Positions 9,071-18,043 of a stretch of DNA of 64,000 bases are shown in pieces. A program made the translations under genes and the position numbers. Source of the DNA: Flavobacterium wongokense (GTDB taxonomy: Bacteria; Bacteroidota; Bacteroidia; Flavobacteriales; Flavobacteriaceae); assembly GCF_021608265.1 (NCBI RefSeq), contig NZ_JAKIHP010000002.1, positions 124,001 through 188,000 of the forward strand, given 5' to 3'. Within the stretch, counting starts at the first letter, position 1. The number at the start of each line of letters is the position of its first letter. Under the pieces are notes generated by a model. That model saw only the letters and a program-made list of their open reading frames with translations, did not search any database and had not been told where the DNA came from.

Positions 9071-12000
9071 ATGAAAAGGTTTTTGCTCAGAAGTGTTTCA
9101 TTATTTGGATTGTTGCTTTTGGTTTCGAATTGTTCGTCAACCAAAGTCAGCAAACCCGCTCCTGCAGTTGTTGCAAAAACCGAGGTAGTTGCTCCCGTTG
9201 ATGAAACAGCTTACGTACCACAAACCAAAAAGAACTTTTTCCCCGAAACAGAAGCCGAAACCCGTTGGGTTGACAGTATTTATAATCAAATGTCTTTTGA
9301 CCAAAAAGTAGGGCAGCTGTTTATGGTTGCGGCTTATTCCAATAAGGATGCTGCACACGTAGCTGACGTTGAAAAATTGGTTACCGAAAATAAGGTTGGC
9401 GGATTGATTTTCTTTCAGGGCGGACCAATGCGCCAGGCGTTGTTAACCAACAGGTATCAATCCCTTGCTAAAGTCCCTTTATTTATAGGCATTGATGCCG
9501 AATGGGGTTTGAGCATGCGTATTGACTCAACATTCCGTTATCCTTTTAATATGACTTTGGGTGCCATCAAAGACCTCAATCTGGTTCAGAAGGTTGGAAC
9601 TGCCATGGCTAAGGAGAGCAAAAGAATGGGAATCCATTTCAATTTTGCACCTGTTTTGGATATCAATACCAATCCCAAAAATCCAATCATTGGGTACCGT
9701 TCTTTTGGTGAAAACAAAGTCAATGTTACTGAACATGCCATTGCATTAATGAGTGGGGCACAAGGGCAGGGAATATTCTCAACAGGAAAACACTTTCCCG
9801 GCCACGGAGATACAGCAACCGATTCGCACAGCACGCTTCCGGTAGTCAACGCTACTTTAGACCATTTGGAAAAAGTGGAACTCTATCCTTATAAAAGAAT
9901 GTTCGATGAAGGGTTGGTGTCGGTGATGGTAGCTCATTTGAATGTGCCAAGCCTTGAGCCTCGTGAAGGTTATCCCACTTCGGTTTCGAAACATGTGGTT
10001 ACTGATGTATTGAAAGGCGAACTTGGTTTTGACGGACTTATCTTTACCGACGCACTGAACATGAAAGGCGCAGCCAATTTCAGAAAGCCGGGAGAACTCG
10101 ACTTGGAAGCTTTCCTTGCCGGAAATGACATTTTGCTTTTTGCCGAAAATGTACCACTTGCCGAAGAAAAAATATGCATGGCGTATCAGGATAGTTTATT
10201 AACAGATGCCCGATTGGCGCAGTCGGTGAAAAAGATATTGCATTATAAATTCAAGGCAGGCCTAAACAAATACAAACCCATCGAAGGCATCAATCTTTAT
10301 AACGATTTGAATCCGAAGTCGAATGAGACTTTGCAATATGAGCTGTATGAAAATGCGGTTACTGTTGTAAAAAATGATGGGAACATTTTGCCTATCAAAA
10401 ACCTGAATCAAAAAATTGCCTACGTAAAAATGGGCGATGATACCAACAGTTCCTTTGTAAATACCTTAAAAAAATATACCGAAGTCACCGAAGTCGCCGA
10501 TGCCAATATCGACACATTGATGACCAAGCTGACCAATTATGAAACCATCATCATTGGTTATCATAAATCGGATAAATCGTGGTGGAAATCACCCGAGCTG
10601 ACAGTTCCTGAATTGCAGATCATTGATTCCATTTCAAAAAAGAAAAAAGTAATCATTGACTGTTTTGCCAAACCATATTCCTTATCCAAGATTTTGAATT
10701 TCGGAGAACTGGAAGGTGTAATTGTTTCCTATCAGAATGGTGACATTGCACAGGAAGTTTCAGCAGAATTGATTTTTGGTGCTGTGGATGCCAAAGGATT
10801 GCTTCCCGTTTCGATCAACAGTACTTATAGCGCTGGCTATGGAATAACAACCCAGAAATTAAACCGTTTGGGTTTTGGTACACCGGAAAGTGTGGGAATG
10901 AATTCCGAAAAACTGAAGCAGATTGAGACCTATGCCCAAAAAGCCATTGATGGAAAAATGGCGCCGGGAATGCAGGTTCTTGTCGCACGAAAAGGAAAAG
11001 TCATTTACCAGAAATCATTTGGGAAACAAACCTATGAAGGTGATGTAAAGGTTAAAAATTCGGATTTATACGATGTGGCCTCATTGACCAAAATGGTTGC
11101 GACCTTACCCAATGTAATGCAGGTTTATGACCAAAAGAAAGTTACCCTTGAAACCACTTTGGGTGATATGCTGCCCAATTTCAAAGGTTCGAATAAAGAC
11201 AAAATGACTTTTAAGGAATTGCTTTCGCACTATGGCAGGATGCAGGCCTGGATTCCGTTTTATAAAGCTACTGTTGATTCGGCAAAAATGCCAATGGACA
11301 AATATTACAAAAAAGTATACTCTGAAGGATTTACCAAAAGAGTTTCAGACAGCCTGTATCTGAGAGATGATTATCACGATACCATCATGAAGCAAATTAT
11401 CAACAGTCCACTGATTGATAAAAAAGAGTACCGCTACAGCGATTTTACATTCATAATCCTAAAACAATATTTGGAAAGAATAATGGGCAGGCATTTAGAC
11501 GAATTGGCAACAGACAATTTCTACAAAACGCTCGGCATGAATAATACGACTTACAATCCGTTGACCAGGTTTGACAAAGCACGGATTGCTCCAACTGAAA
11601 TTGATACCTATTTCCGCCATGATTTGATTCAGGGATATGTTCATGATATGGAAGCGGCGATGGAAGAAGGAGTAGGAGGTCATGCCGGAATTTTTTCAAA
11701 TGCAATGGATATTGCCAAGATGATGCAGATGTATCTGCAGAAAGGAAATTATGGAGGTATTCAATATTTTAGCGAAGACACTTTCAATACGTTTAATACA
11801 AGTTGGTTTTATGGAGAAGGTGTACGTCGCGGACTTGGATTTGATAAACCACAGATAAGTGGTGGCGGTCCAACATGTGGCTGCGTATCGATGTCGAGTT
11901 TTGGGCATACAGGATTTACAGGAACCATGGCCTGGGCTGATCCGGCAACAGATATTGTTTACGTATTCCTTTCAAACCGCACTTATCCTGATTCTAATCT

Positions 12001-12076
12001 GCCCAACAAATTATCACAGCAGAACATTCGTGAAGACATTCAGCGTGTGATTCAGGATGCGATATTGGACAAATAA
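9071..12076 (+). CDS. Lipoprotein fusing GH3 glycosidase and beta-lactamase-fold serine hydrolase
   Basis: 1001 residues. A lipoprotein signal ends VSNC with the lipidated cysteine at 21. Residues about 60-400 form a GH3 domain of the NagZ type: KHFPGHGDTATDSH near residue 240 carries the catalytic Asp/His loop and GLIFTDALNMKGA near residue 325 the nucleophile Asp. A GH3 C-terminal-like segment follows to about 600. Residues 610-1001 are a class C beta-lactamase/PBP-like domain with SLTK near 671-674, YSD near 797 and GHTGFTG near 946. Probable role: recycling or trimming peptidoglycan at the outer membrane, with the second domain a D-amino-acid peptidase or esterase. Expected catalytic motifs are intact in both halves. 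Confidence 0.9.
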   Translation: MKRFLLRSVSLFGLLLLVSNCSSTKVSKPAPAVVAKTEVVAPVDETAYVPQTKKNFFPETEAETRWVDSIYNQMSFDQKVGQLFMVAAYSNKDAAHVADVEKLVTENKVGGLIFFQGGPMRQALLTNRYQSLAKVPLFIGIDAEWGLSMRIDSTFRYPFNMTLGAIKDLNLVQKVGTAMAKESKRMGIHFNFAPVLDINTNPKNPIIGYRSFGENKVNVTEHAIALMSGAQGQGIFSTGKHFPGHGDTATDSHSTLPVVNATLDHLEKVELYPYKRMFDEGLVSVMVAHLNVPSLEPREGYPTSVSKHVVTDVLKGELGFDGLIFTDALNMKGAANFRKPGELDLEAFLAGNDILLFAENVPLAEEKICMAYQDSLLTDARLAQSVKKILHYKFKAGLNKYKPIEGINLYNDLNPKSNETLQYELYENAVTVVKNDGNILPIKNLNQKIAYVKMGDDTNSSFVNTLKKYTEVTEVADANIDTLMTKLTNYETIIIGYHKSDKSWWKSPELTVPELQIIDSISKKKKVIIDCFAKPYSLSKILNFGELEGVIVSYQNGDIAQEVSAELIFGAVDAKGLLPVSINSTYSAGYGITTQKLNRLGFGTPESVGMNSEKLKQIETYAQKAIDGKMAPGMQVLVARKGKVIYQKSFGKQTYEGDVKVKNSDLYDVASLTKMVATLPNVMQVYDQKKVTLETTLGDMLPNFKGSNKDKMTFKELLSHYGRMQAWIPFYKATVDSAKMPMDKYYKKVYSEGFTKRVSDSLYLRDDYHDTIMKQIINSPLIDKKEYRYSDFTFIILKQYLERIMGRHLDELATDNFYKTLGMNNTTYNPLTRFDKARIAPTEIDTYFRHDLIQGYVHDMEAAMEEGVGGHAGIFSNAMDIAKMMQMYLQKGNYGGIQYFSEDTFNTFNTSWFYGEGVRRGLGFDKPQISGGGPTCGCVSMSSFGHTGFTGTMAWADPATDIVYVFLSNRTYPDSNLPNKLSQQNIREDIQRVIQDAILDK

Positions 12077-12110
12077 TCCACAGATAATATATTAATAATC
12101 AAACGATAAA

Positions 12111-12134
12111 CCTCAAGTAATCTTGAGGTTTTTT
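12111..12134 (+). terminator. Intrinsic terminator after GH3 fusion gene
   Basis: CCTCAAG-TAAT-CTTGAGG hairpin followed by TTTTTT, 35 bases downstream of the stop codon. Confidence 0.8.
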
Positions 12135-12243
12135 ATTTGTACTCCCTCCGACATGGGATATATATAAACAATCAGATTAATCATGTAATGCGTTTCGGAG
12201 CAGAGTTAGCCAACTTTGTAATACAATCAAAAACAAAGAAACT

Positions 12244-12495
12244 ATGAAACCAAACGAAGTACAGGAAGCTTTTAAAATTCCCAGCGATTGGGATGTAAAA
12301 GCAAAACTATTGCGAAGGAGATTCCCGCAGCTTACATCATCAGATTTAGAGATCGATGAAAAGGAAGACGAAAATAGTTTGTTAAAGCGGATTGAAATCC
12401 GACTCAACAAAAAAAGGAATGAAGTAATAGAAATTATCAAAAACACAATACCAAACAAATTCATTAATAATTTAAAAATTCAATATCATGAGTAA
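12244..12495 (+). CDS. CsbD-like general stress protein
   Basis: 83 residues. The pattern IPSDWDVKAKLLRRRFPQLT, then a DL-E spacing, LLKRIEIRLNKKRNEVIEII matches the CsbD-like fold seen in Bacteroidota (W..K.KL..F..LT..DL...LL.RI..K..EV..II). No signal or membrane segment. The last eight bases overlap the next gene. It opens a cluster of stress-type genes (Lmo0937, YtxH, DUF1469) and is probably induced by osmotic or envelope stress; no operator was recognised. Confidence 0.72.
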   Translation: MKPNEVQEAFKIPSDWDVKAKLLRRRFPQLTSSDLEIDEKEDENSLLKRIEIRLNKKRNEVIEIIKNTIPNKFINNLKIQYHE

Positions 12496-12643
12496 TCTAC
12501 TTTATACAATAGCAATCATCTTAGTAATATTATGGGCATTAGGTTTTTTTGCCTACGGAATGGGAAATTTAATCCACATCCTTTTGGTCATCGCAATCAT
12601 TGCCATTCTATTCAGAGTAATTAAAGGAAAAGATCCGGTATAG
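12488..12643 (+). CDS. Lmo0937-type small membrane protein
   Basis: A 51-residue gene overlapping the end of the CsbD-like gene by eight bases. It translates as MSNLLYTIAIILVILWALGF followed by FAYGMGNLIHILLVIAIIAI and LFRVIKGKDPV. Two hydrophobic helices (residues 4-23 and 29-43) separated by a Gly-rich turn and a GxLIHILLVIA motif match the Lmo0937 / DUF5670 family. These peptides commonly accompany CsbD and YtxH stress genes. Molecular role unknown. Confidence 0.82.
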   Translation: MSNLLYTIAIILVILWALGFFAYGMGNLIHILLVIAIIAILFRVIKGKDPV

Positions 12644-12701
12644 TCATACCCTCAGGATTTCCCAAATCCAACAAAATTTAACCTATTAAATAAAAACAAA
12701 A

Positions 12702-13343
12702 ATGAAAAAGAGAATTTTTACAGTTTTTGCAGCTATTGCTATGGTTTTTACTGCAAAAGCACAGGAAACAACAACGAATACCGACACCAGGAGCAATTTT
12801 GTTTTGGGTGCCAAATTAGGGGTCAATTATTCCAATGTTTATGACAGCGAAGGAGAAGACTTTGTTGCCGATCCAAAAGTGGGCTTTGTAGCCGGTGGAT
12901 TTGTTACGCTGCCATTAACACAATGGTTTGCAATACAGCCTGAGGTTTTATATTCCCAAAAAGGATTCAAAGGTTCGGGAACATTATTAGGAAACCCTTA
13001 TAGTTATGAACGTACCACGGATCACTTAGACGTTCCGATTTATTTTGCATTCAGACCGATTGAGTATTTGTCAATTTTGGCCGGACCTCAGTTTTCTTAT
13101 CTGTTAAGTGAGAAAAATGAATTCAACGGAGCTATTGACCAAACACAGGAGGAAGCATTCAATAATGACAATATCAGAAAAAACACTTTTAGTGTAATTG
13201 GTGGTGTCGATGTAAATGTTTCAAAATTGGTTATCGGTGCAAGAGCCGGTTGGGATTTAAAAGAGAATAGAGGTGATGGTACTTCTGATACACCACGTTA
13301 TAAAAATTACTGGTATCAGTTAACCTTGGGTTACAAATTTTAA
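12702..13343 (+). CDS. Outer membrane beta-barrel protein (PorT/OMP_b-brl family)
   Basis: 213 residues with a 20-residue signal peptide (MKKRIFTVFAAIAMVFTAKAQ). The mature part has alternating strands such as LGAKLGVNYSNVY, FVAGGFVTLPL and FAIQPEVLYSQKGF and ends with YQLTLGYKF, an aromatic C-terminal strand typical of outer membrane barrels. A predicted eight-stranded barrel of the OMP_b-brl_2 type. It lies between stress genes, so it may be co-induced; ligand unknown. Confidence 0.85.
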   Translation: MKKRIFTVFAAIAMVFTAKAQETTTNTDTRSNFVLGAKLGVNYSNVYDSEGEDFVADPKVGFVAGGFVTLPLTQWFAIQPEVLYSQKGFKGSGTLLGNPYSYERTTDHLDVPIYFAFRPIEYLSILAGPQFSYLLSEKNEFNGAIDQTQEEAFNNDNIRKNTFSVIGGVDVNVSKLVIGARAGWDLKENRGDGTSDTPRYKNYWYQLTLGYKF

Positions 13344-13382
13344 AAAATAAAATAAATATATAATAATTAAAAATCAAGTAAA

Positions 13383-13739
13383 ATGAAAAGTTCAGGTAAC
13401 ATGAAAGTAGTAGGTGCCCTAGTTTTAGGAGCAGCTGCAGGAGCCGCATTAGGAGTATTATTTGCACCTAAAAAAGGTTCAGAAACAAGAAAGGATATTG
13501 CTGACAATGCAAAAAAAATGTCCAAAAACTTAAAAGACAAATTTCAAGGACAGGTAGATGATTTAAAAGACCAGGTTGCAAAAGCCGAAAAATTCCTTGA
13601 AAAAAACGCTTCAAATATCAGGGATAATGTTGAAGAAAGATTTGCGGATGCAAAAAGTTCTGTAGAAGACAGAGTATCCAGCGCAAAAAACAATATTGAA
13701 CATAAAATCAGTAATGCCGCAAGCGCAGCAAAATCATAA
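13383..13739 (+). CDS. YtxH domain protein
   Basis: 118 residues. An N-terminal hydrophobic segment (residues 7-28, VVGALVLGAAAGAALGVLFAP) is followed by KKGSETRKDIADNAKK, the typical YtxH signature, and then a highly charged amphipathic helical region (about 35-118) likely forming a coiled coil. ATG codons exist at 13383 and 13401; the first was kept. YtxH proteins are general stress proteins in Bacillus and are common in Bacteroidota next to holin-like DUF1469 genes, as here. Confidence 0.88.
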   Translation: MKSSGNMKVVGALVLGAAAGAALGVLFAPKKGSETRKDIADNAKKMSKNLKDKFQGQVDDLKDQVAKAEKFLEKNASNIRDNVEERFADAKSSVEDRVSSAKNNIEHKISNAASAAKS

Positions 13740-13772
13740 AATTAACCTAGTAACCTTTTATTGTCATTAGCT

Positions 13773-14135
13773 ATGCAACTCAATGAAAAATTAGAAGCGT
13801 TAACAGATAGCCTTAAAGAGTATGCAGATACTAATTACGAGCTTATCAAATTGGAAGTTATTGACCATTCCTCAACCATAATTTCTGGAATTGTCACTAC
13901 ACTTATAATTACGGTCGTATTAGTTCTGTTTGCTTTTTTCGGCAGTATGTATCTGGCTTATTATTTGTCGGACCTACTCGATATCGATTACATTGGGTTT
14001 GCCATTATTGGTGGATTTTACCTGCTTCTGGCAATTATCATCTACATCAATAAAAAGAGCATGATCGAAAAACCGGTTTGCGATAGTTTTATCGGTAAAC
14101 GAATGACAGTCAAACCAGAATCAACAACTGAATAG
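13773..14135 (+). CDS. Holin-like membrane protein (DUF1469 / putative holin superfamily III)
   Basis: About 120 residues from the ATG at 13773; a TTG at 13761 would add four. A charged N-terminal helix (residues 1-35) is followed by two strong transmembrane helices (about 40-62 and 76-96) and a short basic tail. The arrangement fits the DUF1469 / phage_holin_3_6 family, which despite the name is mostly chromosomal and stress-linked. It stands two bases from the next gene. No lysis genes are nearby, so a phage role is unlikely. Confidence 0.8.
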   Translation: MQLNEKLEALTDSLKEYADTNYELIKLEVIDHSSTIISGIVTTLIITVVLVLFAFFGSMYLAYYLSDLLDIDYIGFAIIGGFYLLLAIIIYINKKSMIEKPVCDSFIGKRMTVKPESTTE

Positions 14136-14137
14136 TT

Positions 14138-14473
14138 ATGGGAGCAACAGCCAAACCTTGCCAAGCAAGCTTACTCAGCAGAATTGATGAGTTACGTATT
14201 CTAAAAGCCGAACAGGAAGCACAGATAAGCCAGCAGTTTCAGGATTTAAAAAATTCAATTACTGTTGGTAACATCTTAAAAGAATCCATTTCCCATATTG
14301 CTGAAGACAAGGATACCCAAAAGGATATCGTAAAAATTGCTGCTACAACGGGTACTAATTTCCTGATTGAGAAATTGCTCGGTAGTAACAACAGCATCAA
14401 AGGTTACCTTGGTTCCCTCTTGGCTGAAAAGGTCTCAGGCTCTTTTATTGGTAAATGGATTTCCAAGTTTTAA
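14138..14473 (+). CDS. Conserved hypothetical protein of the YtxH-holin cluster
   Basis: 111 residues with no recognised domain. It begins MGATAKPCQASLLSRIDELR, has a helical charged first half (about 15-50), and a second half with small-residue-rich stretches (IAATTGTNFLIEKLLG, LAEKVSGSFIGKWISKF) that could be membrane-associated amphipathic helices. Position directly after the DUF1469 gene, with a two-base gap, indicates one operon with the YtxH and holin-like genes. Function unknown. Confidence 0.72.
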   Translation: MGATAKPCQASLLSRIDELRILKAEQEAQISQQFQDLKNSITVGNILKESISHIAEDKDTQKDIVKIAATTGTNFLIEKLLGSNNSIKGYLGSLLAEKVSGSFIGKWISKF

Positions 14474-14485
14474 TAACCTTTAGCC

Positions 14486-15523
14486 ATGGTAAATGTAAAG
14501 AAAGAAGGTATCCTGTTAGCAAAAACCGATTTGGAATTTGAGCAGGAAGGTGTTCTCAACCCCGGAGTAGTCCAGGAAGGAAATGACGTTCATATTTTTT
14601 ACAGGGCTTTGAATAAAGGTAATCGTTCCACCATTGGATACTGTAGATTAAATGGACCACTAACTGTTGCCGAACGCAGCAAAGAGCCGGTCATTAGCCC
14701 GGAATTTGATTATGATTCCCAAGGTGTTGAGGATGCGAGGGTTGTTAAGATTGATGGCGAATACCACATTACCTATACTTCTTATAACGGAGTCAACGCA
14801 TTGGGTACTTTGGCAACTTCCACCGATTTGAAAAAGTGGGAAAATAAAAGGATTATAGTTCCGCAGATTACTTATGAAGAGTTCAATCATATTGCGAAAT
14901 TCAACCGTTACATTACTGAAAAGTACCAATATTTTTACCTGCGCCATAAACCTGAAAGTGAACTTGAAAAATCAATGCTGCTGTGGGATAAAAACGTGGT
15001 CTTCTTCCCAAGGAAAATAAACAATTACTATTATTTCTTTCATAGGATACTTCCTGAGATACAGCTTGTAAAAGTCAAAAGGCTCGAAGATTTAACCAAA
15101 GAATATTGGCATGATTATTTTCTGACTGTTGATAAACATGTGGTGCTGACTCCAAAATACGGGCATGAAATCAGCTATATAGGTGGCGGATGTCCTCCAA
15201 TTGAAACCGAAGCGGGTTGGGTGGTAATTTACCACGGAGTCCACGATGTAAAAGGCGGGCACATTTATACAGCCTGCGCAGCCTTACTCGATTTAGATAA
15301 TCCTGGGATTGAATTATCCCGTTTGCCCTATGCCCTCTTTGTTCCCGATCAGGAATGGGAGTTGATAGGAATAGTAAACAATGTGGTTTTTCCAAGCGGA
15401 ACAGCGTTATTCGGAGATACCTTATATGTTTATTACGGCGCTGCCGACAAGCTTATAGGCACAGCGTCCATGAGCCTTAAGGAATTGGTAGCCGAATTGG
15501 TTCACTATAAAAAATTCAAATAA
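14486..15523 (+). CDS. GH130-family glycoside phosphorylase/hydrolase
   Basis: 345 residues, no signal peptide, five-bladed propeller pattern. Residues about 70-100 read SQGVEDARVVKIDGEYHITYTSYNG; the E-D-A-R element corresponds to the conserved GH130 motif with the catalytic Asp. GGGCPPIETEAGWVVIYHGV (about 232-250) is the second hallmark. GH130 enzymes phosphorolyse or hydrolyse beta-mannosides. It is followed after 45 bases by a large glycosyltransferase, so the pair may make and recycle a cytosolic mannose-type glycan. Proteins of this kind are sometimes mislabelled pesticidal protein Cry7Aa. Substrate not determinable here. Confidence 0.85.
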   Translation: MVNVKKEGILLAKTDLEFEQEGVLNPGVVQEGNDVHIFYRALNKGNRSTIGYCRLNGPLTVAERSKEPVISPEFDYDSQGVEDARVVKIDGEYHITYTSYNGVNALGTLATSTDLKKWENKRIIVPQITYEEFNHIAKFNRYITEKYQYFYLRHKPESELEKSMLLWDKNVVFFPRKINNYYYFFHRILPEIQLVKVKRLEDLTKEYWHDYFLTVDKHVVLTPKYGHEISYIGGGCPPIETEAGWVVIYHGVHDVKGGHIYTACAALLDLDNPGIELSRLPYALFVPDQEWELIGIVNNVVFPSGTALFGDTLYVYYGAADKLIGTASMSLKELVAELVHYKKFK

Positions 15524-15568
15524 CCAAACCTCATTTTAAACTATTAACTATAAATACTTTTAATTGTC

Positions 15569-17989
15569 ATGGCAAATAATTTAGTGGAAAGAAAAGGTAA
15601 AACTTTACTTTTAAACAAATCCGGAATCAAAACTAAACCTACTAAAACTTTATTATTCAAAACTGACAAAAATGGTGGTATTGCCAAAATGGTAAAATCG
15701 CCAAAACCTTTACCCGAAATTTTATTCATTACTTCTTATCCTAATCGTGAGTGCGGCATTGCTACTTACACTCAGGATTTGATCCATGCGATTAAAAACA
15801 AATTTGGGCATACCTATGCCTTGAAAGTTTGTGCCCTCGAAGAGAAAGACAGGGAATACAAGTATCCTGAAGAGGTAAAATACGTTTTGCAGACTTCTGA
15901 TTTGATGCGCTATTATGCCATGGCTCAAAAAATCAATGACGACAAGAAAGTCAATTTGGTTGTGGTGGAACATGAATTTGGCTTGTTTGGAGGGGAATAT
16001 GGCGATTACTACATCAAATTATTATCCTTAATCAAAAAACCGGTAATCACCAGTTTCCACACTGTTTTGCCAAACCCTGATGAGAAAAGGAAAAACGATG
16101 TAAAAACAATTTCTGATCTGTCTGCTTCTGTAATTGTAATGACTGAAACTTCTAAGTCGCTGCTGGAAAAAGATTATAATGTCCCAAGTGATAAAGTGCA
16201 GGTGATACAGCATGGAACCCATTTGGTAAAATCAGGTGGACCAAGCCTCAAAAATGACAAATACCACTTTGGTGACCGTTTTGTATTTTCTACCTTCGGG
16301 TTGTTGAATTCAGGAAAATGCATCGAAACAGCACTGGACGCTTTACCAACCATCATCAACAAATTCCCCAACGTTCTGTACCTTATCATTGGAAAAACAC
16401 ATCCAACAGTTAAGGCAAATGAAGGCGAAAAATATCGAAATTTCCTCGAAGATAAAGTAGTCAGCCTCGGATTGCAGGGACATGTCAAATTCATTGACAA
16501 ATACCTCGACCTCGAAGATCTGCTGGCTTATCTTCAACGCACGAATATCTACCTGTTTACCTCAAAAGACCCATTCCAGGCAGTCAGTGGCACTTTTTCC
16601 TACGCTATGGCTTGTGGCTGCCCAATTATTTCGACACCAATTCCGCATGCTACTGAAATGCTTAAAGACGGAGCGGGATTGATTGTTGATTTTGAAAACC
16701 CAACACAATTAGCTCAGGCAGTAATCAAACTACTATATGACCCGATTTTGTTGGAACAAATGAGTTTGAACGGACTTCACAAAATAGCGCCTACAGCTTG
16801 GGAAAATTCAGCAATTGCCCATGTGGAGTTAATCAACAAACACCTAAAAAACAACGCAAAGAAAATTCATTACGAATTGCCCGAAATATCTTTGGAACAC
16901 ATCAAAAGGCTTACTACCGAAACCGGAATGATCCAGTTTTCCAAAATTGGAGTTCCCGATTTGTCTAGTGGATTTACATTGGATGATAACGCGCGTGCTT
17001 TAATAGCTGTGGCTAAACATTACCAAATGACCGGTGATGAAGCTGATTTGCGTTTGATTGATATTTACCTCGACTTTATCATTTTCTGTCAACAGGAAGA
17101 TGGCACCTTTATGAATTATGTCGACCACGATGGTACTTATTTTGATAAAAACCGGGATGAAAACCTGGAAGATTCAAACGGGCGTGCCATTTGGGCATTG
17201 GGTGAATTTTGCTCCTACGATTGTTTGTTCAGTTATGCGAATTTAAGACGTGCTGAAATTGCGCTCGAAATAGCTTTGCCCAACATTCCGAACCTTACTT
17301 CTCCAAGAGCCATGGCTTTTGCCATAAAAGGCTTGTACCATTATAATATCAAAAACAATGATTCCGCTATTCAAAACCTAATTACTTCATTAGCTGATAA
17401 TCTGGTTTCAAAATTTAGGGGAGTTTCAGATTCAAATTGGAGATGGTTTGAAGATTACCTGACTTATGCAAACAGCGTTTTACCCGAAGCCATGTTGTAT
17501 GCTTATTTGGCAACTGGCAACACGGTTTTTGAAAAAACGGCCATCATGTCATTTGATTTCCTGCTATCCCTTATTTATAAAAACAAACAGATTAAGGTAA
17601 TTTCGAATCAGGGTTGGCATAACAAAGGAAAAATTTCGCACACATTTGGAGAACAACCCATTGATGTTGCCTACACCATAATGTCACTCGGATTGTTTTA
17701 CGACACCTTTGGCGATAAATCCTATCTGAAAAAAATGATTAATGCATTTAACTGGTATCTGGGCAAAAACCATTTGAATAAAATAATTTACAATCCCTGC
17801 ACTGGTGGCTGTTTTGATGGTTTGGAAGAGCATCATGTAAATTTGAACCAAGGCGCGGAATCGACAGTAAGTTATCTAATGGCAAGGCTTCATGTTGAAA
17901 AATATAACAGTAAAAATCAAATTATATACATGCCACTGGAATCAATGATGAATTATCCAGAAACAATGGCAAATGAATTTACATACTAA
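15569..17989 (+). CDS. Two-domain GT4 glycosyltransferase with C-terminal helical toroid domain
   Basis: 806 residues. After a basic N-terminal stretch, residues about 48-425 form a GT4/GT-B glycosyltransferase: NRECGIATYTQDL, then the acceptor domain, and the donor-site region GTFSYAMACGCPIISTPIPHATEML near residue 345-370. Residues about 440-790 resemble an alpha/alpha toroid (LDDNARALIAVAKHY, ICQQ-like FCQQEDGTF, NSNWRWFEDYL, EPIDVAYT-like EQPIDVAY), seen in this class of bacterial glycosyltransferases. No signal peptide. It probably acts with the GH130 enzyme just upstream. Product glycan unknown. Confidence 0.85.
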   Translation: MANNLVERKGKTLLLNKSGIKTKPTKTLLFKTDKNGGIAKMVKSPKPLPEILFITSYPNRECGIATYTQDLIHAIKNKFGHTYALKVCALEEKDREYKYPEEVKYVLQTSDLMRYYAMAQKINDDKKVNLVVVEHEFGLFGGEYGDYYIKLLSLIKKPVITSFHTVLPNPDEKRKNDVKTISDLSASVIVMTETSKSLLEKDYNVPSDKVQVIQHGTHLVKSGGPSLKNDKYHFGDRFVFSTFGLLNSGKCIETALDALPTIINKFPNVLYLIIGKTHPTVKANEGEKYRNFLEDKVVSLGLQGHVKFIDKYLDLEDLLAYLQRTNIYLFTSKDPFQAVSGTFSYAMACGCPIISTPIPHATEMLKDGAGLIVDFENPTQLAQAVIKLLYDPILLEQMSLNGLHKIAPTAWENSAIAHVELINKHLKNNAKKIHYELPEISLEHIKRLTTETGMIQFSKIGVPDLSSGFTLDDNARALIAVAKHYQMTGDEADLRLIDIYLDFIIFCQQEDGTFMNYVDHDGTYFDKNRDENLEDSNGRAIWALGEFCSYDCLFSYANLRRAEIALEIALPNIPNLTSPRAMAFAIKGLYHYNIKNNDSAIQNLITSLADNLVSKFRGVSDSNWRWFEDYLTYANSVLPEAMLYAYLATGNTVFEKTAIMSFDFLLSLIYKNKQIKVISNQGWHNKGKISHTFGEQPIDVAYTIMSLGLFYDTFGDKSYLKKMINAFNWYLGKNHLNKIIYNPCTGGCFDGLEEHHVNLNQGAESTVSYLMARLHVEKYNSKNQIIYMPLESMMNYPETMANEFTY

Positions 17990-18006
17990 ATAACAACTCA
18001 ACCACG

Positions 18007-18038
18007 AAAAAGGCACTCTGAAAAGAGCGCCTTTTTTT
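18007..18038. terminator. Bidirectional terminator between convergent genes
   Basis: AAAAGGCACTCT-GAAA-AGAGCGCCTTTTTTT forms a hairpin with one mismatch and A/T tails on both sides, between the glycosyltransferase (+) and the DUF5661 gene (-). Confidence 0.85.
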
Positions 18039-18043
18039 ATTTC

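Noticed and set aside
13773-14135. Holin of a prophage
   Set aside because: No lysin, structural or integrase genes nearby; the neighbours are chromosomal stress genes, the usual setting of DUF1469.
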